Origin: a virus
Reading direction: 5' to 3' (one strand)
IMG/VR virus record: IMGVR_UViG_3300023178_000064
Coordinates: 1-53,108 of that record
Length of the DNA stretch: 53,108 nucleotides
Below the pieces are notes generated by a model. It was not told the origin of the DNA, made no database searches, and saw only the letters and a program-made list of their open reading frames with translations. Of this stretch, positions 7,984 to 16,297 are shown in pieces. Position 1 is the first letter of the stretch; each line of letters starts with the position of its first letter. The position numbers and the translations under genes were made by a program.

Positions 7984-8135
7984 AAATAAGGCAATCCGCT
8001 TTTCTTAGTAGTTTCTAGATTTTCTTTTACAATATCGCTGATAATTTCTCTATCTTCAGGAGGAAGCTCCCACGCTTCATCGATGCTCATACTACCACGC
8101 ATGTACCATGCTAGTTTGAACAGATTGTAACGCAT
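7980..8135 (-). CDS. Small conserved protein downstream of gp26
   Basis: This 51-aa protein starts at the ATG complementary to 8133-8135 and begins MRYNLFKLAWYMRGSMSIDE. It ends KENLETTKKSGLPYF. I recall very similar short proteins next to gp26 in marine T4-like phages, where they are usually left unnamed; a baseplate-assembly role would fit. The frame stays open upstream to about 8215, coding for LPLKQILHEVDILEKEV, but the only other usual start is GTG at 8144. AAGGA follows the gp26 stop with no standard start at a suitable distance, so the true N terminus may be longer and use a rare start. It converges with and overlaps the gene ending at 7983. Confidence 0.65.
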   Translation of the reverse strand: MRYNLFKLAWYMRGSMSIDEAWELPPEDREIISDIVKENLETTKKSGLPYF

Positions 8136-8203
8136 TTGCTTCACTTCTTTTTCTAGGATATCAACTTCGTGAAGAATTTGCTTTAGAGGTAAGGCTAATA
8201 TCC

Positions 8204-9058
8204 TTATACGAAAAAACTTGATTGATCAAAGGTTACAGGAACTTCATACGTTGCCGGAACACCTTTCTCTAGTTCTTCAGGAGTAGCATCTACTATTAAA
8301 GGCTTAACTTGGAACTTAGATCTTTCTTGTTCAACGTGATCACTAACTTTTTCAAACAACGTCTTATCAGAATTTTGTATAAATTCACGAATAAACTCTT
8401 TATCTGAAACTGTTTCGTCTTCAACTTGAATTTCTGCAATAGACTTTTCAAGTGTAAGCATAGTTAGGTCTGTTAACTTTTTAAAACTTTCATTAAAAGT
8501 AGAAAGTTTATCACCTTCGCTAATATTACTGTCATTTAGAACTTTAAATATTCTTTGTTCTTCAAAAGTTTTACGACTTGTTTCTGTAAACTCTGCATAT
8601 GATAAAGGACGTAGTAACACTTTCATGCCATTTACTTCAACTTCTCTATTGTAGTTTACATTTGAAAATTGATCTAGCATCACTCTAAGATCTAAATCAA
8701 AATCTTTTTCTTCACCAATAACTGGAACTTTAATTGACACTTCCATTTTTTCGCCATATGTTGCAATTCGTATTGCAATAAGGCAAGCATCAAGATCCAT
8801 CGCTGGCATATCCCACGGATTTTTTATCGCAGGTATACAACTTTTAATAACTTCAACAGTTGCTTCACCGTTAAGCAATGCATCTGGAGTTTTAATCATA
8901 ATTTCATCCCTAGCCGTCATTGGAAATACTGGATACTCGCCGCTTTCAGATACTTCAAGACTTCCCGCAGGGTAAAATTGGCCGCCACTAGGTAACGTTA
9001 GATAAATCTTAGGTTGCCTAAAATATTTCTGTAACGGATTTGTTTTTTTGTTTTCCAT
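8204..9058 (-). CDS. 26: gp26-like baseplate hub protein
   Basis: The 284-aa product matches the T4 baseplate gp26 family as seen in marine T4-like phages. Near the N terminus is YLTLPSGGQFYPAG (about residues 19-32), then FPMTARDEI, ALLNGEATVEVIKSCIPAI and MDLDACLIAIRIATYG, all typical of this family. The protein takes part in building the central baseplate hub at the base of the tail. The ribosome-binding site GGAG lies 5 nt before the ATG on the minus strand, and a perfect TATAAATA late box lies about 44 bp upstream. It is transcribed opposite to its neighbours together with the small gene at 7980. Confidence 0.8.
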   Translation of the reverse strand: MENKKTNPLQKYFRQPKIYLTLPSGGQFYPAGSLEVSESGEYPVFPMTARDEIMIKTPDALLNGEATVEVIKSCIPAIKNPWDMPAMDLDACLIAIRIATYGEKMEVSIKVPVIGEEKDFDLDLRVMLDQFSNVNYNREVEVNGMKVLLRPLSYAEFTETSRKTFEEQRIFKVLNDSNISEGDKLSTFNESFKKLTDLTMLTLEKSIAEIQVEDETVSDKEFIREFIQNSDKTLFEKVSDHVEQERSKFQVKPLIVDATPEELEKGVPATYEVPVTFDQSSFFV

Positions 9059-9101
9059 ATTTTCTCCTGGCTAAATACTATGTAAATGTATATACCATAT
9101 T

Positions 9102-9109
9102 TATTTATA
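9102..9109 (-). promoter_or_regulatory. T4-like late promoter TATAAATA for gp26
   Basis: The plus strand reads TATTTATA at 9102-9109, so the minus strand carries the exact T4 late consensus TATAAATA. It lies about 44 bp upstream of the gp26 start in the 78-bp divergent gap. A weaker GCTAAATA on the plus strand at 9070-9077 could serve the gene at 9137. Confidence 0.65.
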
Positions 9110-9136
9110 TACGTACTTAACTGGATCTAAAAATAA

Positions 9137-11821
9137 GTGGCTGACGAAATTAAAATTGAAAATGTAGGTGGCGAAAGCGGTGTTGCAAGTGAAGTAACAC
9201 TAGCTCGACTAGTCACGGCCATGGAAAAAATGGCCAAAGCAAATGGCGGCGACGGCCAAGGCCAAGCGGCTAAAACACAAAAAGCCTACAATGACGCACA
9301 AAAAGAAGGTATTAAAGTATCTACAAAACATAGAGATGCTGTAAAAGATAATACCGACGCTGTACAAGAAAATACCAAATATCTAAATCTAATGGGAGGC
9401 GGGTTAATGCGCCTCGCTATGAATGGTATTGGTGCAGCTGTTGGATCACTTAAAGGTTTTGCAGAAGAGCTTTTACACGGAGGAGATACACTTAGTAGTT
9501 TTGCACAGCATGTTCCTATAGTTGGAAGTGCATTGACTATGTTTACCGGAATAATTGATAACAGTTATTCTAATTTTAAAATGATGGCTGCAAGTGGTGC
9601 AGACTTTGGATACAGTTTAGCAGATCTAAGGCAGACCGCAGCTGATGCACGTTTACCACTAGAAGAATTTTCTTCAATGGTAGCCAACAACAGCAAAATG
9701 TTAGCCGCATTTGGTGGTAATGTTACACAAGGTGCAAGACAAGTTGCACAAATGACTGACAATTTAGGTGGTGAAACACTAGTTCAACTACAAGCAATGG
9801 GCTTGTCAATGGAACAGATAAACGAACAAATGAGTTTATCTGCTTATTTAAACAGGGCAGGATCGAGAGCAGAAGTTCAAGATAGAGCCGCTCAAGCAGA
9901 AGCAGCGGCCAGTTTAACCAAAAACATGTTAACACTTTCAAAGTTAACAGGCGAAGATATTAAAACACAGCAAGATAAAATTGCACAAGCCCAAATGGAC
10001 CTGGCTTTCCAAATGGAACTTGCAAGAATGGACAAAGATGAGCGTGATAAAATGAATGCTCTTATGACAGATGCTATGGCACAAGGAGGCCAAGTTGCTG
10101 TTGATGCTCTAAAAGCTGAATTTTTAGGAATGCCGCCAATAACAAGAGATTTACAATTATATAATGCAACACAATCTGAGTCTGCGGCAATATTAAGAAA
10201 TCAATTAGGACAAGCACTAGACGAAAGTGTAACTTTAGAACAGTTTAGGTCAACGCAAGGCGACAGAATAGCCGACTATTTAGAATCACAAGTAAGAAGT
10301 GCAGGAAACTTAGAAAATCTATTACAAGCTGCGGCCGCAGGTGCTGAAGGTGTACCTAGTGAAATAGCAAACTTGTTTTCTGGTAACCAAGAACTACTAT
10401 CAAGGTATTTTCGAGACACAGGTGAAGGACTTATCTTTGCAAGAGATGCATTCATGGAAGATTACGAAGCTGGAAGAGTTACCCCACCTGATGACGGTGA
10501 ACTAAATGCAATGGGTGAATTCTTAACAGCGGTCGGCGAAGCTAAAAAAGCTCTCATGGAAAACTTTATTAATCCGTTAGTAAGTGTTCTTACTCCAGTA
10601 TTAAACGAATTTACTTCTTGGTTCCAAGGTTTTGTAGGAGAAGAAGGTGAAGGATCAAAATTCCAAACGGCTTTAACAACATTTAAAGAATTTTTAGTAG
10701 GAACAGACGGATCAGGCGGTGCCGCAGGCGCTGTTAAAGACTTTCTTGAGGCATTTGCTGAAGATCCAAAGCAAGCAATAGCGGATGCATTTGCAGATAT
10801 AAGTGCTGCACTAAGTCCACATCTTGAAGCACTAGGAACTACGCTAATGAACGGTGTATTCACAGCAATTAAAGATGGATTCACAGCACTGTTTTCAGAT
10901 CCGCTAGTAATAGCAGGGTTAGTAGCCGCTATAACCGGACTTTTTGGCGCAAGAGCGGTAGTAAGTGCATTGGCTGCAGGTGCAACTAGTCTTGCTGGAA
11001 GACTAATGCCAGGCCGCACCCCTACTACTGGTACTGGTACCAGTGCGGCAGGAACAACAGGAAGAATGGGTGCCGCTAAAGGTATACTTAGAAGGCTTGG
11101 TCCGTTAGGTTTATTATTAGGTGCATACGAAATTGGTAGTACTCTAACCGACGATACACTTACAAGAGAAGAAAAACAACAAAGTGTAGCAGAAACAGGC
11201 GGCGGCATGGCAGGTGCAGCGGCAGGTGCAGCGGCAGGTGCGTTAGCAGGTTCAGTAGTTCCAATAGTAGGTACAGCAATTGGTGGTTTATTAGGCGGCG
11301 CACTAGGTTGGTGGGGCGGTTCAGCAGCTGGCGGTGCAATAAACGAGTCATTGACAGCAGATGGTGCTACTCCGGAACAGGCCCAAGTTGCTGAACAATT
11401 AGGAATTTCAGAGGACGCTGTTGCGAATTTAGAGAAACTAAGTGGCATCGGTGCAGGCATGGAGAGAGTTGCAGGAGCATTTGAGAGAATCAATGCTTTA
11501 GAAAACTTCAAAGATAATATAGAAGTTTTTGAAAATGGACTTGACACAACAGCACTTTCACAGTATAATAGAAATATGCAAGAACTAGCAAGAGCTCTTG
11601 AAGACATGAATGACGCATTAGCAGAAACTAACAGCGGCGGCTTGTTTGGTGGAGGATCTGGAGTAGCAGCGGCTGATGTAATTAAGAACATGGGTTCAGG
11701 AATGGGCGAAGAAGTAGCAAATCAGTTAAATACTAGACTAGAAACAATGAATACATTACTATCTGAAATAAGAGACATAAACAGACAGCATAGAAATCTA
11801 ACAAGAGAGATGGTTGACTAA
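9137..11821 (+). CDS. Probable tail tape-measure or tail-internal protein
   Basis: The product is 894 aa, starting with GTG at 9137 (MADEIKIENV); the ribosome-binding site is weak. Long helical stretches fill residues 150-450. A hydrophobic segment lies near 90-140 (LMRLAMNGIGAAVGSL), and a stronger Ala/Gly-rich region at about 580-720 contains repeated GAAAGAAAGAL. A coiled-coil tail ends NTLLSEIRDINRQHRNLTREM. Length, helix content and membrane-like patches match tape-measure proteins, which set tail length and help DNA entry. It lies between gp26 and portal gp20. T4 gp29 fills this role in T4, but I see no specific gp29 motif, so this is inference from architecture. Confidence 0.6.
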   Translation: MADEIKIENVGGESGVASEVTLARLVTAMEKMAKANGGDGQGQAAKTQKAYNDAQKEGIKVSTKHRDAVKDNTDAVQENTKYLNLMGGGLMRLAMNGIGAAVGSLKGFAEELLHGGDTLSSFAQHVPIVGSALTMFTGIIDNSYSNFKMMAASGADFGYSLADLRQTAADARLPLEEFSSMVANNSKMLAAFGGNVTQGARQVAQMTDNLGGETLVQLQAMGLSMEQINEQMSLSAYLNRAGSRAEVQDRAAQAEAAASLTKNMLTLSKLTGEDIKTQQDKIAQAQMDLAFQMELARMDKDERDKMNALMTDAMAQGGQVAVDALKAEFLGMPPITRDLQLYNATQSESAAILRNQLGQALDESVTLEQFRSTQGDRIADYLESQVRSAGNLENLLQAAAAGAEGVPSEIANLFSGNQELLSRYFRDTGEGLIFARDAFMEDYEAGRVTPPDDGELNAMGEFLTAVGEAKKALMENFINPLVSVLTPVLNEFTSWFQGFVGEEGEGSKFQTALTTFKEFLVGTDGSGGAAGAVKDFLEAFAEDPKQAIADAFADISAALSPHLEALGTTLMNGVFTAIKDGFTALFSDPLVIAGLVAAITGLFGARAVVSALAAGATSLAGRLMPGRTPTTGTGTSAAGTTGRMGAAKGILRRLGPLGLLLGAYEIGSTLTDDTLTREEKQQSVAETGGGMAGAAAGAAAGALAGSVVPIVGTAIGGLLGGALGWWGGSAAGGAINESLTADGATPEQAQVAEQLGISEDAVANLEKLSGIGAGMERVAGAFERINALENFKDNIEVFENGLDTTALSQYNRNMQELARALEDMNDALAETNSGGLFGGGSGVAAADVIKNMGSGMGEEVANQLNTRLETMNTLLSEIRDINRQHRNLTREMVD

Positions 11822-11830
11822 AGGATAACA

Positions 11831-13579
11831 ATGAGCTGGAAGAAATATTTTACACCTGTACCAACAGGAAACAATGCAGACGGAAGTTACAGTCCTTTTG
11901 CTGGTTTAAATAGCGGATTACAGCCAGGTCCGGCGGCTAGAAACTATAACTCACACTTACCTGATGTATATGTTGGTAGTCCTAATCGTGTTGAACGTTA
12001 TGGTCAATACAACACAATGGACAGTGATTCGGAAGTCAATGCTGCACTAGACATTCTCGCTGAGTTTTGTACTCAAAAGAACGATCAAAACAATACAAAT
12101 TTCTCTTTTGAGTTTAAAAATAAAGCAACAAATACAGAAATAACAATTTTACAAAAATATTTACAACAATGGTGTAAACTAAACAAGTTTGAAACACGTA
12201 TGTTTAGATTAATACGTAACGCTTTCAAATACGGCGATCAAATTTTTGTTAGAGATCCAGAAACTGCCAAACTTTTCCATGTTGATGCGGCCAACTTAAC
12301 AAAAATTATTGTTAATGAGTCAGAAGGTAAAACACCAGAGCAATATGTTATAAAAGACTTTAATCTAAATTTTAAAGATCTTGTAGCAACAACACCACAT
12401 CAAACAAATGGCCAAGTAAACAATGGCGGAATGGGTAGTCATCAAAGTGCAAGTGCTGGTAAAGGTTACATAGGAAGCCAATCTGCAAGTCAAGCAGGTA
12501 CTAGATGGAGCAGAGAAGAAGCAGAAATTGCTGTTGATGCTAAACATGTAGTTCATTTAAGTATGAGTGAAGGTTTAGACAACAATTATCCATTTGGTAA
12601 TTCTTTGCTAGAAACTATTTTTAAAGTTTATAAGCAAAAAGAACTACTTGAAGATGCAATTATTATATACAGAGTACAACGTGCTCCAGAAAGGCGTGTA
12701 TTTTATGTTGATGTAGGTAACATGCCTAGTCACTTAGCAATGCAATTCGTAGAAAGAGTTAAAACCGAGATCCACCAGAGACGTATTCCAAGCCAAACAG
12801 GCGGGGGTACGAATGTTATAGACAGTAGTTACAACCCGTTAAGCATAAATGAAGATTATTTCTTTCCGCAAACAGCAGAAGGTAGAGGATCTAAAGTAGA
12901 AACGTTGCCTGGTGGTACTAATTTAGGTGAAATTGACGATTTACGTTACTTTACTAATAAGCTCGTGCGTGGTTTACGTATTCCGTCCTCATATTTGCCC
13001 ACAGGTGCTGAAGATGCAAGTAGTCAGTACAACGATGGAAGAGTAGGAACAGCGTATATACAAGAATTAAGATTCAATACATATTGCGAACGCCTGCAAA
13101 ACATGCTAATCGAAGAATTTGATCAAGAATTTAAAAAATACTTGTTAGAAAAAGGTGTAAATGTTGATACTTCAATGTTTGATCTTAAATTTCAACCTCC
13201 ACAGAACTTTGCAGCATACAGACAAAGCGAAGTTGACAATGCTAGAGTACCTACATACACACAAATGAGTGCAATACCATATATTTCTAATAGATTTGCA
13301 CTAAAAAGGTTCTTAGGCATGACAGAAGAAGAAATTGCAGAGAATGAACGTTTATGGCGTGAAGAAAATGACGAAAATCTTGAAACTCCAGCAACAGATG
13401 CCGCAGGAGAAATGCGTAGTGGTGGTATTTCAGGAGCAGGAATAGATGCAGATATGGGCGGAATGGAAGATGTAGACGCATCTGTCCCATCAGAAGACGG
13501 TGGAGAAGGAACTCCTCCAGAAACTACAACAGGCCAAGAGCTAGGCGCTAGTCCGGCAACTACAGACCAAACGGTATAA
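11831..13579 (+). CDS. 20: gp20 portal vertex protein
   Basis: The product is 582 aa. It forms the dodecameric portal at one capsid vertex, through which DNA is packaged and to which the tail attaches. Recognisable portal segments include DSEVNAALDILAEFCTQKN (about residues 65-83), FKYGDQIFVRDPET, DAIIIYRVQRAPERRVFYVD and LRYFTNKLVRGLRIPSSYLP, all characteristic of T4-like gp20. The acidic, Gly/Thr-rich C terminus is variable in this family. The ATG at 11831 follows AGGAT 7 nt upstream. Length is close to T4 gp20 (about 524 aa) plus a longer tail. It opens the head-gene cassette. Confidence 0.95.
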   Translation: MSWKKYFTPVPTGNNADGSYSPFAGLNSGLQPGPAARNYNSHLPDVYVGSPNRVERYGQYNTMDSDSEVNAALDILAEFCTQKNDQNNTNFSFEFKNKATNTEITILQKYLQQWCKLNKFETRMFRLIRNAFKYGDQIFVRDPETAKLFHVDAANLTKIIVNESEGKTPEQYVIKDFNLNFKDLVATTPHQTNGQVNNGGMGSHQSASAGKGYIGSQSASQAGTRWSREEAEIAVDAKHVVHLSMSEGLDNNYPFGNSLLETIFKVYKQKELLEDAIIIYRVQRAPERRVFYVDVGNMPSHLAMQFVERVKTEIHQRRIPSQTGGGTNVIDSSYNPLSINEDYFFPQTAEGRGSKVETLPGGTNLGEIDDLRYFTNKLVRGLRIPSSYLPTGAEDASSQYNDGRVGTAYIQELRFNTYCERLQNMLIEEFDQEFKKYLLEKGVNVDTSMFDLKFQPPQNFAAYRQSEVDNARVPTYTQMSAIPYISNRFALKRFLGMTEEEIAENERLWREENDENLETPATDAAGEMRSGGISGAGIDADMGGMEDVDASVPSEDGGEGTPPETTTGQELGASPATTDQTV

Positions 13580-13582
13580 ATA
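13575..13582 (+). promoter_or_regulatory. T4-like late promoter TATAAATA at the end of gp20
   Basis: An exact TATAAATA overlaps the gp20 stop codon. The predicted transcript would begin at or just after the ATG at 13587, so it suits the genes from 13838 onward better than the one at 13587. Confidence 0.5.
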
Positions 13583-13586
13583 CAAT

Positions 13587-13838
13587 ATGATACTTAGAGA
13601 ATTATTTTATTTTGATAGAGAAACTATTGAGCCCGTAGAAGACAAGAGCTACGAGCCGCAACACGACGATTCACCTGTAAAAGCAACTGATACAAGGCAA
13701 ACTAGATTAACGCTCGGTCAAATTAATAGAATTCGTAAAGCGTCTGAGTTACATCAAGAAGAAGTAGACAACGAATTAGACTTTATTAGACAGATGTACG
13801 GAATAGCAGCACAAGCGGAGGCCGGCGGTGCTGTTTAA
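13587..13838 (+). CDS. Small conserved head-cassette protein
   Basis: The product is 83 aa and begins MILRELFYFDRE. A disordered acidic segment follows, then a predicted helix RLTLGQINRIRKASELHQEE. It sits directly after gp20 and overlaps the next gene by one base (TAATG). Its position is that of small T4 head-core genes, but the sequence does not clearly match gp67 or gp68, and a better gp67 candidate lies at 14661. No good ribosome-binding site precedes it; only TATAAATACAAT is present, so translation may depend on read-through from gp20. Confidence 0.7.
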   Translation: MILRELFYFDRETIEPVEDKSYEPQHDDSPVKATDTRQTRLTLGQINRIRKASELHQEEVDNELDFIRQMYGIAAQAEAGGAV

Positions 13839-14551
13839 TGGCAAAAATAGATAAGACTCTTTATACAAAAGAGGAATGGCGGATTATTAAAAACCGCCGC
13901 AGACTAGAAAAAGAACTCCAAAAACAAAAACAACGTATTGCTGAAACAAAGCATTCAGCGAAAACTAGCATTGCCTTTGTCTTAGGCAACGGTGTTAGCA
14001 GAAAGTCGATATTACCAGAGGATTTACAAAAGCATGGCCGAGTTTATGGTTGTAATGCTTTGTACAGGACCTTTTCTCCTGACTATTTAATTGCTGTAGA
14101 CGTTAAAATGATACTAGAAATATCACGTAGTGGGTATCAAAATACAAATCAAGTATGGACAAATCATAATAAAGCATATTCAGAAATTAAAAACATTAAT
14201 TATTTTCAACCAAGTAAAGGCTGGAGTAGTGGTCCAACAGCATTATGGCTAGCAGCTGAACACGAATACGAAGATATTTACATATTAGGGTTTGACTTCC
14301 AAGGATTAGATAACGGATCTAAATTTAATAACCTATACGCCGATACAAAAAACTATAAAAAAAGCAATGAAGCCGCAACATTTTACGGTAATTGGCTACG
14401 ACAAACCAAACAAGTTATAAGAGATAACAAAAAAACAAACTTTCATAGAGTTATAGCACCAGATAATTATCAGCCTATAGAACTAAATAATTTTGATAAC
14501 TTTAGTACAATAGAGCTTGGAGATTTTAAAAAAATCTTCAATTTTTCCTAA
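13838..14551 (+). CDS. Sialyltransferase (GT42)/DUF115-like Rossmann protein in the head cassette
   Basis: The product is 237 aa. After a basic coiled-coil N terminus (residues 10-40) comes FVLGNGVSRKSI (47-58) and VYGCNALYRTF (69-79), then PDYLIAVD. The C-terminal half has WSSGPTALWLAAEHEYEDIY followed by ILGFDFQG. This series (GNGxSxxxI, then a C/RCN strand, then SG...A...ALGYxxIYLxGxDF) is what I recall from Campylobacter-type Cst sialyltransferases and from DUF115/MptE-like proteins. Those enzymes use CMP-sugars or pterin substrates. No substrate can be assigned here. The position between gp20 and the core protein suggests a link to the capsid, for instance capsid glycosylation, but this is inference. 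Confidence 0.6.
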   Translation: MAKIDKTLYTKEEWRIIKNRRRLEKELQKQKQRIAETKHSAKTSIAFVLGNGVSRKSILPEDLQKHGRVYGCNALYRTFSPDYLIAVDVKMILEISRSGYQNTNQVWTNHNKAYSEIKNINYFQPSKGWSSGPTALWLAAEHEYEDIYILGFDFQGLDNGSKFNNLYADTKNYKKSNEAATFYGNWLRQTKQVIRDNKKTNFHRVIAPDNYQPIELNNFDNFSTIELGDFKKIFNFS

Positions 14552-14660
14552 CATATGCAAAAAAGGCCTCTTTTGAGCCTATATCTACGCATATTTCCCC
14601 CATTTTGTTAAAAAATAGTGACAGCCTTACCATAGGTATAACTTTTATAGGAGAACAAAA

Positions 14661-15641
14661 ATGGCAGATAAAAACAAGTTCGAAGAAATGCTCGAGCGTC
14701 TTGTTAATGAAGACAAAGCTGGTGCAGAAGAACTATTCCACGAAATTGTTGTAGAGAAGTCAAGAGACATCTATGCAAACTTAATTGAACAAGATTTAGA
14801 AATCGAAGAAGAAGACAAAGAAGTCGAAGAAACTACTGACGAAGAAGTAGATGAAGCTACTGACGAAGAAGTAGATGAAGCATCTGATGAAGAAGTAGAT
14901 GAGTCAAGCGACGAAGAAGTTGACGAAAACTTTGATTTAGACGAATTTGAAGTCGAAGGTGAGCCTGAAATGGGCGGAGATCCAGTAGACGACATGATGG
15001 GTGACATCGAAGCAGGCGACGACGAAGAAGGCGACGAAGAAGGTGAAGAAGATGAAGACCTTGAAGATCGCGTAGTTGACCTTGAAGATGCACTAGACGA
15101 CCTAAAAGCTGAATTTGAAAAAATGATGGGCGACGAAGGCGAAGGCGACGAAGCTGGTGAAGAAGAGCCAGAAGAAGCATTTGCATTTGAAGCAACTGAC
15201 GAAGAAGTAGACGAAGCTGCTGACGAAGAAGTAGACGAAGCATCTGATGAAGAAGTTGACGAAGCTGATGAAAAAGAAGTAGAAGAGTCTAAGTCTGCAA
15301 AATCAGAAAGAGAACAAATGCGCGAGTACGTTGACAAAGTAGCAGGCGGACACGGCGCAGAAAAGAAAAGCTCAGGCGACAATGGCGACAACACAAAGTC
15401 ACCAGTAGCAGGAGCAAATGACATGGGTGGCACTTCAGCTAACATCGCTAAAGGCGGAGAAGCAGGAAGCGGCGACCATGCTGGTCTAGGTGATTTAAAC
15501 GCAAAAGACCAAGATGGCGGAAACATCAATGTACCAGGCGGTAAAGCGTCTAAAGCTGGCAAAAGCGAGCCAGGACACGGTGCAGAGAAAAAAGGTAAGC
15601 CAGAAAACGCTGATAACAAATCATCTGTAGTCGGCAAGTAA
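14661..15641 (+). CDS. 67: gp67-like acidic prohead core protein
   Basis: The product is 326 aa and extremely acidic. The first 45 residues, with AGAEELFHEIVVEKSRDIYA, resemble the N terminus of T4 prohead core protein gp67, and the order (portal, core, protease, scaffold, capsid) is that of T4. After this come two blocks of an eight-residue repeat of the form DEEVDEA(T/S), at about residues 57-92 and 181-210. A Glu/Asp-rich coil lies between them, and a Gly/Lys/Ser-rich tail with two copies of GHGAEKK closes it. T4 gp67 is only about 80 aa, so most of the length here is repeat and tail. It probably helps fill the prohead and is cut by gp21. AGGAG lies 9 nt before the ATG. Confidence 0.65.
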   Translation: MADKNKFEEMLERLVNEDKAGAEELFHEIVVEKSRDIYANLIEQDLEIEEEDKEVEETTDEEVDEATDEEVDEASDEEVDESSDEEVDENFDLDEFEVEGEPEMGGDPVDDMMGDIEAGDDEEGDEEGEEDEDLEDRVVDLEDALDDLKAEFEKMMGDEGEGDEAGEEEPEEAFAFEATDEEVDEAADEEVDEASDEEVDEADEKEVEESKSAKSEREQMREYVDKVAGGHGAEKKSSGDNGDNTKSPVAGANDMGGTSANIAKGGEAGSGDHAGLGDLNAKDQDGGNINVPGGKASKAGKSEPGHGAEKKGKPENADNKSSVVGK

Positions 15642-15654
15642 ATAAGGAAGCTGA

Positions 15655-16281
15655 ATGGGAAACCTACTAAGAGAGCATCTGACATTCGACCAAGCACAAA
15701 TGGTTGTTGAGTCTGCTAACGAAGGAAAGGATCTTTACCTAAAAGGTATTTGCATCCAGGGCGGTGTACGCAATGCAAACCAGCGTGTGTATCCTGTAGA
15801 AGAAATTGGCAGGGCTGTCAAAACTCTCAACGATCAAATTCAAGGAGGATATAGTGTTCTCGGAGAGGTAGATCATCCAGAAGGACTTAACATTAACCTG
15901 GACCGTGTATCACACATGATAACTGAAACATGGATGGACGGACCAAATGGTTACGGTAAACTTAAAATATTACCAACCCCGATGGGGCAACTAGTTAAAA
16001 CAATGCTCGAGAGCGGAGTTAAACTAGGTGTCTCGTCTAGGGGATCTGGTAACGTATCAGAAGACGGAAGCGGTCAAGTTTCCGACTTTGAAATCATAAC
16101 GGTGGACGTTGTTGCACAACCCAGTGCTCCAGGTGCGTACCCTACGCCAATATACGAACACTTGATGAACACCCGCGGAGGGTACCAGGCATTTGAATTA
16201 GCACAGGCAACTAAAGAAGACCAAAAGGCACAGAAATACTTAAAAGAGAGCTTATTAAAAATAATAAGCGGGCTCCGATAA
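15655..16281 (+). CDS. 21: gp21 prohead maturation protease
   Basis: The 208-aa product is the serine protease that degrades the scaffold and trims capsid proteins during head maturation. Family motifs are GEVDHPEGL with the putative catalytic His74, and GVSSRGSG with the putative catalytic Ser at 127/128. The fold is that of herpesvirus-like assemblins. A signature DFEIITVDVVAQPSAPGA follows. The length matches T4 gp21 (about 212 aa). The ATG at 15655 follows AAGGA 6 nt upstream. Its expected substrates gp22, gp23 and the acidic core protein flank it. Confidence 0.95.
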   Translation: MGNLLREHLTFDQAQMVVESANEGKDLYLKGICIQGGVRNANQRVYPVEEIGRAVKTLNDQIQGGYSVLGEVDHPEGLNINLDRVSHMITETWMDGPNGYGKLKILPTPMGQLVKTMLESGVKLGVSSRGSGNVSEDGSGQVSDFEIITVDVVAQPSAPGAYPTPIYEHLMNTRGGYQAFELAQATKEDQKAQKYLKESLLKIISGLR

Positions 16282-16297
16282 ATGAGGAGAAAATAAT

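Noticed and set aside
10462-11691. A 409-codon open frame on the minus strand opposite the tape-measure candidate
   Set aside because: It mirrors an Ala/Gly-rich coding region, has Ser/Pro/Ala-rich low-complexity content and no ribosome-binding site, and the plus-strand gene is convincing.
14555-14590. Terminator before the gp67-like gene (AAAAG-GCCT-CTTTT)
   Set aside because: The stem is only 5 bp and AT-rich, and no T tract separate from the stem follows, so I do not list it.
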